This document shows positions 30,491 through 41,221 of a stretch of 64,000 nt of DNA, piece after piece. The position numbers were made by a program, and so were the translations under genes. Source of the DNA: Bacillus safensis (lineage in GTDB: Bacteria > Bacillota > Bacilli > Bacillales > Bacillaceae); contig BSBG01000002.1 of the NCBI GenBank assembly GCA_030159235.1, positions 248,001-312,000 on the forward strand, given 5' to 3'. Position 1 is the stretch's first letter, and the number at the start of each line of letters is the position of its first letter. The notes under the pieces are model-generated. The model ran no database searches and was not told where the DNA came from. It saw only the letters and a program-made list of their open reading frames with translations.

Positions 30491-32719
30491 TTAAATATCT
30501 TTTTCTGTATCTATTTTAGCCGGTTTTTTCAGTTCACGGCCTTTCCACATGAGCCAAATTTGTGCCGCGATATAAAGAGATGAGTACACCCCTGTTAATA
30601 AGCCGACAAGTAAGGCAATGGAGAAGTTTGTAATCGACGCTGATCCGAAGATAAGCAGTGCGACAACAACGACAAGGACAGTCAGTACCGTGTTGACAGA
30701 TCGCGTAAAGGTTTGCTGCAAGCTTAAGTTCACAATGTACGATAGATCTTCAATGGTTTTCGGTTTGCGTTTCTTCATTTGTTCACGAACCCTGTCAAAG
30801 GTGACGATCGTATCGTTGATCGAGTAACCGATGACCGTGAGAATCGCGGCAATGAAGGTGACATCCACCTCTAAACGCGTAATACTAAAGAAAGCCACAA
30901 TAAAGAATGCGTCGTATAGTAGTGAAATAATCGCGGCAATCGCCATCTTATATTCAAAACGAACGGATACATATAAAATAATCCCGATGGAAGCAATGAT
31001 GACAGCATACAGTGCATTGCGGGCAAGCTCTTTACCGACAGTCGGAGACACTGTACTTACGTTCGGCTCAGTGCCGTATTTATCATTGAAGTAATCTTTT
31101 ACTTCAGCAATCTTTTCTTTGTTTGGCACACCGACAAATCGTGCGGCTGCCTGGTTTTCTTTTTGACCCGACAACACTACACTGTCCGTTTCAAGACCCA
31201 GCTTTTTAAAGTCTTGCTCTACTTGTGCAGTTGACAATTTGTGATCGCTTTGGATATCAATTCTCGTTCCACTTGCAAAGTCAATACCTGCATTCAGCTT
31301 GAAGATGGAAAGAACAATGATTCCAGCAATGGTAATAGCTATTGAGAAAATCATAAAGCCTTTACGTTTGCTGACGAAATCCCATTTATCAAATGGCGTT
31401 TTCGGCTCGGTAATTTCTGTTGTTTCATGAATATTCATGATGTCTTTTTTCCGAACACCAAACCAGCCTTTTTTGCGGTCAAGCGAGCGGCTTTCAACAA
31501 GAAGTCCAAGAAGGAATCTTGATAGGAAAACAGCTGTGATAAAGCTTGTTAAAATCGAGAGGATGAGCATCGTTGCAAATCCTTTTACAGAACTTGTCCC
31601 GAAGAAGAACAGCACGCCTCCGGCAATAATACTTGTTAAGTTTGCATCAAAGATGGTTGCAAATGATCTGCGGTTCCCTGATCTGAAAGCAGAACGCACA
31701 GATTTGCCGAGCTTGAGCTCTTCTTTGATCCGCTCATAAGTAATAATGTTGGCATCGACAGCCATCCCTACCCCTAGAATCAGTGCGGCAATTCCAGGCA
31801 GTGTCATCACCGCGCCCATCCAGTCAAACACTTGCAGCGTAATGTAGATATAAGCTGAGAGTGTGATGACAGCAATAACACCAGGTAATCTGTAATAAAA
31901 CAGCATGAATAAGAAGATAAATGCGATTCCTACAATTCCTGCGAACACTGTTTCGTTCAATGCTTGCTCACCAAACTGTGCACTCACAGATGTGGAATAT
32001 TTTTCAGTTAATTTTACTGGCAGTGCCCCGGCATTTAAAATACTTGCAAGGTCTTTTGCCTCTTGTACAGTAAACTTCCCTTCAATTTGTACGTCACTGC
32101 TGTTAATCTCTTGATTTACATTAGGTGCAGATACATACTTGGGGTTTGATTTTGAAACTTCTTTTTTGAAGGAATCCCCTTTATGGTAATCAAGCCAAAT
32201 GACAAGCTGATTATTTGGCGCCATAGCTGCTACTTTTCTTGTGACGTCACCAAATTTTTTCGCATCTTTTAGTTTAACCGTGACAATTGGTTCATTCGTT
32301 TGATTGAATGTTTGTTTTGCACCGTTTTCAACAAGATCAGACCCGTTAAGGAGCTCTTTATCATTCGTATCTCTGAAGGATAGCTGCGCTTCAGTGGAAA
32401 GAATTTCTCTTGCTCTGTTTTGATCTTTTACCCCCGCAAGCTGCACGCGGATACGGTTGTTGCCTTCAATCGAGATGTTTGGCTCACTTACACCAAGCAC
32501 GTTGGCTCTTCGGTTAAGAGCTTCCACTGTACTGACGAGAACACTATTTGTGATCTTGTCCTCTTTTTTCACTGGATGTACATCATACAGGACTTCAAAT
32601 CCACCCTGCAAATCCAGCCCCAGCGTCATATCTTTCGCAACAGGCTTTGTCAGTAAGCCCACGCCAGTTCCGATTAACAGAACCACTAAGAAAAACGCAA
32701 GAATGCGTCCTTTTTTCAT
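30491..32719 (-). CDS. secDF: Fused protein translocase subunit SecDF
   Basis: A 742-aa fusion of SecD and SecF with about 12 membrane spans, an RND-type pmf-driven helper of Sec export. The SecD signature (TLGLDLQGGFEVLYDV) is near residue 31, and the SecD membrane block (GVGMAVDANIITYERIKEEL) is near 320. The SecF half starts near residue 445 with its own GYSINDTIVTFDRVREQ motif. A single polypeptide is normal for Bacillus. ATG 32719 follows AAGGAGG. Downstream of comN. Confidence 0.97.
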   Translation of the reverse strand: MKKGRILAFFLVVLLIGTGVGLLTKPVAKDMTLGLDLQGGFEVLYDVHPVKKEDKITNSVLVSTVEALNRRANVLGVSEPNISIEGNNRIRVQLAGVKDQNRAREILSTEAQLSFRDTNDKELLNGSDLVENGAKQTFNQTNEPIVTVKLKDAKKFGDVTRKVAAMAPNNQLVIWLDYHKGDSFKKEVSKSNPKYVSAPNVNQEINSSDVQIEGKFTVQEAKDLASILNAGALPVKLTEKYSTSVSAQFGEQALNETVFAGIVGIAFIFLFMLFYYRLPGVIAVITLSAYIYITLQVFDWMGAVMTLPGIAALILGVGMAVDANIITYERIKEELKLGKSVRSAFRSGNRRSFATIFDANLTSIIAGGVLFFFGTSSVKGFATMLILSILTSFITAVFLSRFLLGLLVESRSLDRKKGWFGVRKKDIMNIHETTEITEPKTPFDKWDFVSKRKGFMIFSIAITIAGIIVLSIFKLNAGIDFASGTRIDIQSDHKLSTAQVEQDFKKLGLETDSVVLSGQKENQAAARFVGVPNKEKIAEVKDYFNDKYGTEPNVSTVSPTVGKELARNALYAVIIASIGIILYVSVRFEYKMAIAAIISLLYDAFFIVAFFSITRLEVDVTFIAAILTVIGYSINDTIVTFDRVREQMKKRKPKTIEDLSYIVNLSLQQTFTRSVNTVLTVLVVVVALLIFGSASITNFSIALLVGLLTGVYSSLYIAAQIWLMWKGRELKKPAKIDTEKDI

Positions 32720-32760
32720 TATGTATTTCCTCCTTAAACACCTGAATCCATTAAGATGGC

Positions 32761-33057
32761 TTATTTCAACAGTTCATCTAGCATATTCCTGCCATCTTCA
32801 CTGTCCAAAAAAGCAGACGTTTTAAACGACTGAACGGTTGCATAGTTCATAAATTCGCCTATTTTCACAGATAAAATATCTGCAACCATTTCATGAATCG
32901 GATACTCTTGTTTTTTCTTCCACTTCTTATTCTCTAAGTATGACCATAATTCCTCTAAATCAACATCTTTATAGCCCAAAACGATGAATTCTTCAAGCTT
33001 ACTGAACAGAAAAGGCTTTAAATGGTCTTTGTAAATAGCAGCAGGGTGTTGTGTCAT
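32761..33057 (-). CDS. comN: Post-transcriptional competence regulator ComN (YrzD)
   Basis: A 98-aa helical protein located between spoVB and secDF, the position of B. subtilis yrzD, renamed comN. ComN is reported to act post-transcriptionally on the comE operon and to localise to the division site and poles. Length and residues (LWSYLENKKWKKKQEYPIHEM) fit the family. ATG 33057 is preceded by AAAAGGGGGAG. It is divergent from spoVB. Confidence 0.85.
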   Translation of the reverse strand: MTQHPAAIYKDHLKPFLFSKLEEFIVLGYKDVDLEELWSYLENKKWKKKQEYPIHEMVADILSVKIGEFMNYATVQSFKTSAFLDSEDGRNMLDELLK

Positions 33058-33172
33058 TGCGAGCTCCCCCTTTTCAGTTTTTTATCGAGAGACTTGTCAT
33101 GCTTGGACGATATACGCGCATATCTTATTGTATATGATTCTATGTCGTTTGAGAAGGCAGGTGATCTGTGAT

Positions 33173-34723
33173 TTGACGAAGCAAACGTTTTTAAAGGGGA
33201 CCATTATTTTAATTTTAGCAGGTTTTATCACGAGAATATTGGGTTTTGTCAATCGAATTGTCATTGCGAGGTTCATTGGCGAAGAAGGGGTTGGGCTTTA
33301 TATGATGGCGGCACCTACCTTTTTTCTCGCTGTGACGCTCACACAATTCGGACTGCCTGTCGCTATTAGTAAGCTTGTCGCAGAAGCAGAAGCTCGGGGT
33401 GATAAACAGAAAACAAAACGTATTCTGGTCATGTCCCTTGCCATAACAGGAACACTCAGCCTGATTTTCACGCCGCTCTTTTTATGGTTTGCACCCATTA
33501 TGGCAGAAAATATGCTGACAGATCCTAGAACGGTCTATCCACTGCTTGCCATTACACCTGTCGTACCAGTCATCGCCATTTCCAGTGTGTTAAGAGGCTA
33601 TTTCCAAGGAAGACAGCAAATGAGTCCGCTTGCGATCTCTCAAGTACTGGAACAGGTCGCAAGAATTTCTCTGGTGGCGGTATGTACAACGGCTTTCCTT
33701 CCTTACGGGATTGAATATGCGGCCGCAGGTGCGATGGTTTCATCTGTGATTGGAGAGATGATTTCACTTGCTTACTTACTGATCGCTTTTCGCTATAAAA
33801 AGACCATTCGTATTCGAAAACGATTTTTTAAGGCGATTCATGACGGGAAGGACACGTTTAAGCAGCTGATGAGTATTGCCCTGCCAACAACAGGCAGCCG
33901 TTTCATCGGAAATATTTCGTGGTTTTTAGAGCCGATTGTTGTCGCGCAAAGTCTTGCCATTGCTGGATATGCAGCTGTAGAGGCGACAAGGCAGTACGGG
34001 GAGTTGACCGGTCTAGCGCTGACCCTGTTAACACTGCCTAGTTTTATTACGTATTCACTCTCCACTGCATTAGTTCCGGCGATTAGTGAAGGAATGGAGC
34101 AGAACAAACGCAAAACGGTCGAATACCGGCTGAAGCAGGCGATGCGCCTTTGTTTACTCAGCGGAGGCATTTCTTGTATCATTCTTTTCGTTTATGCAGA
34201 AGATTTAACGCTCTTTATGTATGGTTCGTCGCATGCGGCCATCTATGTGAAGTTCATGGCGCCATTTTTTCTTCTCTATTATTTTCAAGGACCCCTTCAA
34301 GCCGTTCTTCAAGCATTAAACTTAGCTGGTGCGGCGATGACCAACAGCTTGATAGGTGCTGTTGTCAAAACAGGGATGATTTTTATCCTTGCTTCACAGC
34401 CAGGCTTTGGCATTATGGGCGCAGCACTTGCCATATTAATCGGCATCGTTCTTGTCACGCTGCTCCATGCGGCAACTGTTGGAAAGGTGCTGCCAATTCA
34501 TTTACCGTTAAAGGAATATGGGATATGCGTTTTTGTGATCATCGGTACGGGAGCTGTCAGCCTTTGGCTAAAATCTCAAGTAAACGGACTCTTTTCTGCT
34601 CCTATCGAACTTGTACTGCTGATTTTTGTTACGTGCACCTTGTATATCATTCTATTAATCTGCCTTGGACTAGTGAAACGAGAAGAGCTACGCCGCATCC
34701 CGATTATTGGAAAACTGCTTTAG
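33173..34723 (+). CDS. spoVB: Stage V sporulation protein B (MATE/MOP-type membrane protein)
   Basis: A 516-aa MOP-superfamily membrane protein with about 14 spans, required for spore cortex synthesis and proposed to flip a lipid-linked precursor. Conserved N-terminal KQTFLKGTIILILAGFITR and the central SLPTTGSRFIGN-like block (ALPTTGSRFIGN) are seen. The start is TTG 33173 (LTKQTFLKG), 7 nt after AGGTGAT, matching B. subtilis; the upstream 15 residues are rejected. In B. subtilis it is sigma-E dependent. A weak candidate (TCATGCT-15-CATATCTT, from about 33096) is present but not firm. Its stop is 1 nt from that of yrbG. Confidence 0.95.
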   Translation: MTKQTFLKGTIILILAGFITRILGFVNRIVIARFIGEEGVGLYMMAAPTFFLAVTLTQFGLPVAISKLVAEAEARGDKQKTKRILVMSLAITGTLSLIFTPLFLWFAPIMAENMLTDPRTVYPLLAITPVVPVIAISSVLRGYFQGRQQMSPLAISQVLEQVARISLVAVCTTAFLPYGIEYAAAGAMVSSVIGEMISLAYLLIAFRYKKTIRIRKRFFKAIHDGKDTFKQLMSIALPTTGSRFIGNISWFLEPIVVAQSLAIAGYAAVEATRQYGELTGLALTLLTLPSFITYSLSTALVPAISEGMEQNKRKTVEYRLKQAMRLCLLSGGISCIILFVYAEDLTLFMYGSSHAAIYVKFMAPFFLLYYFQGPLQAVLQALNLAGAAMTNSLIGAVVKTGMIFILASQPGFGIMGAALAILIGIVLVTLLHAATVGKVLPIHLPLKEYGICVFVIIGTGAVSLWLKSQVNGLFSAPIELVLLIFVTCTLYIILLICLGLVKREELRRIPIIGKLL

Positions 34724-34724
34724 C

Positions 34725-35387
34725 TCAACTCTTTTTGATCACTTCATCCTTCAAATCAATATAAAACGTTTTTTCATTAAAGCTGCAGTAGGAGATTTCA
34801 TCAATATCATGATAGCCTCTTTTAGCAAGTTCATCTATCAGCCACTGTTCATTTTGATTGATTTGCTTTAGGTGGTCATGCTGCACAACACCGTCTGCAA
34901 TAAGGGGAAGCTCAAGCGCTGCATGTTTGCGCTTGCTTTCTTTTTCGACAACAGCAAGCTTTCCAGACGGCTCTAAAATAGCATAAGAGACATCCTGAAT
35001 GCTATCGATGTTATTTTCTCTTAATTGAATGAGCAGGTCATCAAAATTGTATCGCTGTTTCCTCATCGCACCCTCGTCTATTTTCCCATTGATGATGAGC
35101 AGGGCCGGTTTGCCGTCAAGAAAGCGTCGGACACCTTGAAATTTCAATGAGAGGTAGGCAAGTGTAATTTGAATGAAGGTTAACAGCAGGATTGGCCACA
35201 CCGTATGTAACATGTGATCCTCTACTTCTTCTATGGCGAGAACCGCAATTTCTGCAATCATCATAAAAATGACTAGATCTAAAATGCTCAGCTCGCCAAT
35301 TTCCCTTTTTCCCATTAATCGAAAAATAAACCAAATGAGAAAATATAAAATGATGGTTCTCATGGAGATGATGAAGATGTCCTGCAT
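34725..35387 (-). CDS. yrbG: DUF421 membrane protein YrbG
   Basis: A 220-aa protein of the YetF/YrbG DUF421 family. It has three N-terminal membrane helices, the conserved FRLMGKREIGELSILDLV segment, then a soluble domain with the typical LLIINGKIDEGAMRKQRYNFDDL. Relatives in B. subtilis occur in spore germination and envelope contexts; exact function is unknown. The start is ATG 35387 after GAAGGAGG. It converges with spoVB, with a single base between the two stop codons and no room for a terminator. Confidence 0.9.
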   Translation of the reverse strand: MQDIFIISMRTIILYFLIWFIFRLMGKREIGELSILDLVIFMMIAEIAVLAIEEVEDHMLHTVWPILLLTFIQITLAYLSLKFQGVRRFLDGKPALLIINGKIDEGAMRKQRYNFDDLLIQLRENNIDSIQDVSYAILEPSGKLAVVEKESKRKHAALELPLIADGVVQHDHLKQINQNEQWLIDELAKRGYHDIDEISYCSFNEKTFYIDLKDEVIKKS

Positions 35388-35538
35388 GTGATGTAAACCC
35401 TCCTTCTCCAACATAGCTTGTGTTAAAACGCTTGATTTATGTAGAAAAGAAACGTCTGAAACATGTCTATTTTCTCTTCAACGTGAATACATTTTAGTAA
35501 AAGACAAGCTTCGGTCAATTGGAGAGGAGACAAATCAC

Positions 35539-35916
35539 ATGCAAGAAACAAAACAAATTGGAAAAGGCGTTTTATCCGGCTTAATTGCCATTTTTGTCGT
35601 GATGATTGTCACAAGTTTACTTGTGTCGCTCATGCTGACATTCACAAGTATGCAGGAATCATCGTTTAAATGGATGATCATGATTTTTTCCTTTATTGCA
35701 CTTTTATTAGGAGGGATTATTTCTGGAGGAAAGGCAAAGGAGCGCGGCTGGCTTATTGGTGCGATCACTTCTATGATCTTTTCTCTTACTGTATTCTCAT
35801 TTCAATATTTAGGGTTTGGAGAAACCTTTTCACCAGAGCAGTTCATCTATCATGCGGCATTCTTAGGGATTTGTATGCTGGGAGGAATGATTGGTGTCAA
35901 TCTTCGAGGCAAATAA
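35539..35916 (+). CDS. yrzE: Four-helix membrane protein YrzE (TIGR04086 family)
   Basis: A 125-aa protein with four predicted membrane spans and a Gly-rich GGIISGGKAKERGWLIGAIT centre, fitting the TIGR04086 family. Function unknown. ATG 35539 follows GGAGAGG. It is on the opposite strand to its neighbours yrbG and yajC. Its terminator is shared with yajC. Confidence 0.85.
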   Translation: MQETKQIGKGVLSGLIAIFVVMIVTSLLVSLMLTFTSMQESSFKWMIMIFSFIALLLGGIISGGKAKERGWLIGAITSMIFSLTVFSFQYLGFGETFSPEQFIYHAAFLGICMLGGMIGVNLRGK

Positions 35917-35948
35917 AAAAAGAGCGAATCATTTCGCTCTTTTTTTAT
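35915..35948. terminator. Bidirectional terminator between yrzE and yajC
   Basis: AAAAAAAGAGCGAA pairs with TTCGCTCTTTTTTT around TCAT. Strong on both strands. Confidence 0.9.
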
Positions 35949-35965
35949 AGCTATGTATCGGAGGA

Positions 35966-36232
35966 TTAGCCTTTGTCAGCTAATTCTCTAATAGCACGAC
36001 GATCGAAAGTTAAACGGTTGTTTTCGCTTGTTTTGATGATCACTTTTGATTCATCAATGTAGTCGATTTCACCATGTAAACCACCGATTGTGACGATTTT
36101 ATCGCCTTTTGATAAAGATTGCTGCATCTGACGCACAGCTTTCTGTTGCTTTTGCTGTGGACGGATTAACAAGAAGTAAAGCACAGCAAACATGACAACA
36201 ATCATAATGATTGAACCCATACCACCATCCAT
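35966..36232 (-). CDS. yajC: Preprotein translocase subunit YajC (YrbF)
   Basis: An 88-aa small Sec accessory protein with one N-terminal membrane helix (IIMIVVMFAVLYFLLIRPQQK) and the conserved QQKQQKAVRQMQQSLSKGDK segment. It partners SecDF in other bacteria. ATG 36232 follows AAAGGGGTGA. It lies after tgt, in the order queA-tgt-yajC. Confidence 0.95.
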   Translation of the reverse strand: MDGGMGSIIMIVVMFAVLYFLLIRPQQKQQKAVRQMQQSLSKGDKIVTIGGLHGEIDYIDESKVIIKTSENNRLTFDRRAIRELADKG

Positions 36233-36279
36233 TCTATTTCACCCCTTTCTAAAGCAATGTAAAGCCTTTCGTTTATGCG

Positions 36280-37455
<1,176 letters not shown>

Positions 37456-38484
37456 TTATTGAATCAGCATGGCATCGCCAAAGCTGAAGAAACGGTATTC
37501 CTCTTTTACTGCCTCATTGTACGCTTTTAGTACGTGCTCTCGTCCAGCTAATGCACTGACAAGCATAATTAACGAAGACTTTGGCAGATGGAAATTTGTG
37601 ATCATGCCATCAATTGCCTTGAATGTGTAGCCGGGGTAAATAAAGATTGACGTCCAGCCGCTTGACGCTTTGAATTCACCATCATGTGCACTTGCAATGG
37701 TTTCAAGCGTTCTTGTTGACGTTGTGCCAACTGAAATGATCCGCCCGCCTTCTTTGCGAACACAATTGAGCTCTTCAGCTGTTTCTTCATTCATTTCATA
37801 GAACTCTGCGTGCATTTCATGTTCTTCAATTCGTTCTGCACTCACCGGACGAAACGTACCAAGCCCTACGTGTAACGTAATAAAAGCAATGTGTACACCC
37901 TTCGCTTTCAGTGCATCCAGCAGCTCAGTTGTAAAGTGCAGACCAGCAGTTGGCGCAGCAGCGGAGCCTACTTCTTTCGAATACACGGTTTGATAACGTT
38001 CACGGTCGTCGAGCTGCTCTTTAATATATGGAGGCAGCGGCATTTCACCAAGAGATTCAAGCACTTCGTAAAAAATGCCTGTATATTGAAACTCGACTTT
38101 TCTTCCGCCATGTTCCATTTCCTCTGTACATACCGCTTGAAGCCGCCCATCACCAAATGTGATAACCGTACCTTTTTTTACTCGTTTGGCTGGTTTTACA
38201 AGTGTTTCCCAGTGATCGCCTTCTTCTTGTTTCAATAAAAGTAGTTCAACTTTTGCACCTGTATCCTCTTTCATACCAAACAAACGTGCAGGCAGAACGC
38301 GCGTATTGTTTAGAACGAGACAATCACCCTTTTGAAAATAATCAGTGATTTGTGAGAATGTATCATGTGTTATCGCACCCGTTTGTTTATTTAAGACCAT
38401 CAGTCTTGATGCATCTCGTTTTTCAAGCGGCACTTGTGCAATCAATCTTTCTGGTAAATCAAAATCAAATAGTTCTAGCTTCAT
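37456..38484 (-). CDS. queA: S-adenosylmethionine:tRNA ribosyltransferase-isomerase
   Basis: A 342-aa enzyme converting preQ1 in tRNA to epoxyqueuosine. Conserved blocks are [42 protein letters not shown] and the C-terminal [17 protein letters not shown]. The start is ATG 38484 ([11 protein letters not shown]) behind AGGTGA, exactly the B. subtilis length; the GTG three codons earlier overlaps the Shine-Dalgarno. First of queA-tgt-yajC. Confidence 0.97.
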   Translation of the reverse strand: MKLELFDFDLPERLIAQVPLEKRDASRLMVLNKQTGAITHDTFSQITDYFQKGDCLVLNNTRVLPARLFGMKEDTGAKVELLLLKQEEGDHWETLVKPAKRVKKGTVITFGDGRLQAVCTEEMEHGGRKVEFQYTGIFYEVLESLGEMPLPPYIKEQLDDRERYQTVYSKEVGSAAAPTAGLHFTTELLDALKAKGVHIAFITLHVGLGTFRPVSAERIEEHEMHAEFYEMNEETAEELNCVRKEGGRIISVGTTSTRTLETIASAHDGEFKASSGWTSIFIYPGYTFKAIDGMITNFHLPKSSLIMLVSALAGREHVLKAYNEAVKEEYRFFSFGDAMLIQ

Positions 38485-38518
38485 TTCCTTCACCTATTCT
38501 ATAGTTAACTAGTTAACG

Positions 38519-38719
38519 TTATTTCATCCGTCCAAAGATATTAAGTAATATGGTTAGCACGATGCTAATGACAATGCATGTAATGACAGGAAAAAAGAAT
38601 GTTACATTTCCTTTTTTTACAAAAATATCACCTGGAAGCTTACCAACCAATTGAAACAATAACCCTGCGGCAAAAAGGACACCACCTAAAATCATCAATA
38701 TTTTAGGGAATTCAGTCAC
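38519..38719 (-). CDS. yrzS: DUF2905 small membrane protein (YrzS)
   Basis: A 66-aa protein with two membrane helices and a central [13 protein letters not shown] loop, typical of DUF2905. The GTG start (38719) overlaps the end of ruvB by 8 nt and uses GGAGG inside the last ruvB codons, so translation is probably coupled to ruvB. The longer open frame upstream lies inside ruvB and is not used. Function unknown. The gene symbol is from position and is less certain than the family. Confidence 0.8.
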   Translation of the reverse strand: MTEFPKILMILGGVLFAAGLLFQLVGKLPGDIFVKKGNVTFFFPVITCIVISIVLTILLNIFGRMK

Positions 38720-39716
38720 GAATCGGAACCTCCATTTGAAAATGTTCATACGCTTCTCTTGTGACGACGCGTCCTCTTGGTGTCCTTTGCAGGAAACCAA
38801 TTTGCAGTAAATACGGTTCGTACACATCTTCAATCGTATGTGATTCTTCTCCAATTGTCGCTGAGATCGTATCAAGCCCAACAGGACCGCCTCTAAATTT
38901 TTCAATCATACTTAAAAGCAGCTTATGATCTATATGATCGAGGCCGAGCTTGTCGACTTGAAGACGCTCAAGGGCATTTTCCGCAATGTCCTCGGTAATG
39001 GCATGATTTCCAACCACCTGCGCAAAATCTCTTACTCTTCTGAGCAAACGATTGGCAACCCTCGGCGTTCCTCTGGAACGTCTCGCGATCTCTTCAGCTG
39101 AGCGAATATCGATGCCAATCTCAAACAGTTCGGCTGTTCTCGCCACAATATGAGCCAAATCTCTTTGCTCATAGTATTCCAATCTTGCATGCACCCCAAA
39201 CCTGTCACGAAGCGGCGCAGTTAAAAGCCCGACACGGGTCGTTGCACCTACAAGTGTAAATGGCGGTAAATCAAGCCGGACAGAGCGTGCTGTATCTCCT
39301 TTTCCAATGACGATATCTAAACAAAAATCCTCCATGGCTGGATACAGTACTTCCTCAATTGAGCGCTGCAAGCGATGAATTTCATCAATAAACAATACAT
39401 CACCTGGCTCAAGAGATGTTAAGATAGCCGCCAAATCGCCAGGACGTTCAATCGCTGGTCCTGACGTTGTACGCAGCTGAACATTCATTTCATTGGCAAT
39501 GATCGATGCAAGCGTTGTTTTCCCAAGTCCAGGCGGTCCATATAAAAGGACGTGATCAAGCGTTTCCTGCCTCATGCGGGCAGCTTCAATAAATACGCTC
39601 AGATTATCCTTTACTTTTTGCTGACCGATATATTGGCTAAGTGTCTGTGGCCGCAGACTTTGCTCAATGGCTGATTCATGGTTGTCTGCTTCAGTTGAGA
39701 CGATCCGTTCATCCAT
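38712..39716 (-). CDS. ruvB: Holliday junction branch migration ATPase RuvB
   Basis: A 334-aa AAA+ motor of branch migration. Walker A is [12 protein letters not shown] (about residues 59-70), Walker [10 protein letters not shown], sensor 1 [18 protein letters not shown], and the arginine finger and winged-helix C-terminus follow ([12 protein letters not shown]). ATG 39716 follows AGGGTGATG. It is 11 bp after ruvA. No RuvC is expected in Bacillus, where RecU resolves junctions. Confidence 0.98.
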   Translation of the reverse strand: MDERIVSTEADNHESAIEQSLRPQTLSQYIGQQKVKDNLSVFIEAARMRQETLDHVLLYGPPGLGKTTLASIIANEMNVQLRTTSGPAIERPGDLAAILTSLEPGDVLFIDEIHRLQRSIEEVLYPAMEDFCLDIVIGKGDTARSVRLDLPPFTLVGATTRVGLLTAPLRDRFGVHARLEYYEQRDLAHIVARTAELFEIGIDIRSAEEIARRSRGTPRVANRLLRRVRDFAQVVGNHAITEDIAENALERLQVDKLGLDHIDHKLLLSMIEKFRGGPVGLDTISATIGEESHTIEDVYEPYLLQIGFLQRTPRGRVVTREAYEHFQMEVPIRD

Positions 39717-39727
39717 GAGACATCACC

Positions 39728-40333
39728 CTATTTCAACATTTTTTGTAAAGCTTTTTTCACATATTGATCGGTTGTGAGATTCTTTTCTTCTTTTAATAAT
39801 GGAAGAACCTTTTTGATTTCACGATCACCGTATCCGAGGACGCTTAAGGCTTCAAGCGCTTCATCTAATGCAGTTTGCTGGGTTTCGACCTGAATGTGAT
39901 CCTCGTGATTAAATAAGTTGCCGATCATTTCTGGCACCACATCTGCAAGCTTGCCTTTTAGATCCAGAATGATTTGACGTGCTGTTTTTTTGCCGACACC
40001 AGGGAATTTAATTAGGAACGCTTCATCTTCGCGTTCTATCGCTGAAATGACAGCACCAGGATCACCGGAAGCAAGAATGGCGAGTGCCCCCTTTGGCCCA
40101 ATCCCTGTGACATTTAACAGTTTTGTGAACAGCGCTTTTTCTTCTCGTGTTTGAAATCCGTATAACGAAAATGCGTCTTCCTTTATGTAATGATACGTAT
40201 AAATCGTTTCTTGTTTATTGACTCGGTAGATAAACGGGTTTGGGGTATAGACTTGATATCCCACTCCGCCGTTTTCAATGACAACATATTGCGGGCACAC
40301 ATAATCAATGGTCCCTTTTACAAACTCTATCAC
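39728..40333 (-). CDS. ruvA: Holliday junction DNA helicase subunit RuvA
   Basis: A 201-aa tetrameric junction-binding protein. The N-terminal OB domain ([18 protein letters not shown]), two helix-hairpin-helix motifs ([16 protein letters not shown] and [19 protein letters not shown]) and the C-terminal RuvB-binding domain ([18 protein letters not shown]) are seen. The start is GTG 40333 after AAAGAGGTG; the GTG three codons upstream lies inside it. Confidence 0.97.
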   Translation of the reverse strand: MIEFVKGTIDYVCPQYVVIENGGVGYQVYTPNPFIYRVNKQETIYTYHYIKEDAFSLYGFQTREEKALFTKLLNVTGIGPKGALAILASGDPGAVISAIEREDEAFLIKFPGVGKKTARQIILDLKGKLADVVPEMIGNLFNHEDHIQVETQQTALDEALEALSVLGYGDREIKKVLPLLKEEKNLTTDQYVKKALQKMLK

Positions 40334-40359
40334 CGTTTTCACCTCTTTGACTGTTCTTC

Positions 40360-40368
40360 ATTGTAACA
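40360..40368 (-). promoter_or_regulatory. Candidate extended -10 promoter of ruvA
   Basis: TGTTACAAT on the minus strand, an extended -10, about 27 bp before the ruvA start. No clear -35 box was found. Confidence 0.5.
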
Positions 40369-40435
40369 TAAATCGAAGAGAAAACCGCAATAAAAGTTAA
40401 CATACGTTCGCTCAGTGGATTTTTATGATGCACCA

Positions 40436-40475
40436 CGAAAAACAGCTTGCGGCTTTCACACCAGCAAGCTGTTCA
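40436..40475 (-). terminator. Terminator of bofC
   Basis: AACAGCTTGC pairs with GCAAGCTGTT around a 13-nt loop, then TTTCG on the minus strand, just past the bofC stop. Confidence 0.75.
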
Positions 40476-40481
40476 CACGCT

Positions 40482-40994
40482 TTAAAACGATATTTCATTT
40501 CGGTAAGGCTTCATGACTTCAAGCACATGCTCAAATTCATCCTTTGTTCGAAAAGGAATGCCTTGCTCAAGCTGCTCCTCCACATGACTTTCTAAACGGG
40601 ACGTATCAATTTGAAAAAAGAGATGAACAGGCTCCGCCCAGCCGTCAGGCCTTCCATGAAACGTAGAAATCACACCGTCCTCTGATAATCCGATATATCC
40701 ATTTGCTTTACTCAATGGAGAGATATCATCAATTTGCTTTCTAAAAAGGGCAAAATCCTCTTTCTGTTCTACCAGCGTCCAGCCTTTATACTGCGCCCAG
40801 AATGTGTCCTTGTCTTCTAATGATGCCCGGTGTCTTTCAATACTCACATCGCCGTCTAGATAGACTTTTTCAAGCTGGACGGTGATAGAGTTTGACTGCT
40901 TTTGCAAGTGTTCTTTTCCTTCCATATCTGCAGCGAAAAAAAGCACACTTGTCATGATAAGTCCTGTAACGAAACATTTCATCTTCACTTTCAC
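40482..40994 (-). CDS. bofC: Bypass-of-forespore protein BofC
   Basis: A 170-aa secreted forespore protein that in B. subtilis restrains SpoIVB and so times the pro-sigma-K checkpoint. The signal peptide covers about residues 1-25, followed by the two-domain BofC fold. It is encoded upstream of ruvA as in B. subtilis, but csbX is absent from its usual place. GTG 40994 follows AAAGAGGTG. The protease system it tunes (SpoIVFA/SpoIVFB) is also in this window. Confidence 0.92.
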   Translation of the reverse strand: MKVKMKCFVTGLIMTSVLFFAADMEGKEHLQKQSNSITVQLEKVYLDGDVSIERHRASLEDKDTFWAQYKGWTLVEQKEDFALFRKQIDDISPLSKANGYIGLSEDGVISTFHGRPDGWAEPVHLFFQIDTSRLESHVEEQLEQGIPFRTKDEFEHVLEVMKPYRNEISF

Positions 40995-41221
40995 TATTTA
41001 CACCTCTTTAGAACATGAGATCGATGCATGACATATGTAGTTTGACCCATTTTTCTATACATTAACCAAATCGACGACTCAAATATCTTTTAAGAGTCTT
41101 TCGTTGTATCCTTCTTTCGTAAATGTTATGTTTTATACAATCCATTGCTTTATCGAATGACACGGTTTTTTCATCATTCGTTTTTCAGCCGCATAAACTG
41201 AAACCAAAGAAGGTGAAGTCA

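Noticed and set aside
33100..33145. Sigma-E promoter for spoVB
   Set aside because: Best match (TCATGCT-15-CATATCTT) has several mismatches; expected from B. subtilis but not clear enough to list as a feature.
40995..41100. Sigma-G promoter for bofC
   Set aside because: No GHATR/CATNHTA pair at proper spacing was found, although bofC is forespore expressed in B. subtilis.
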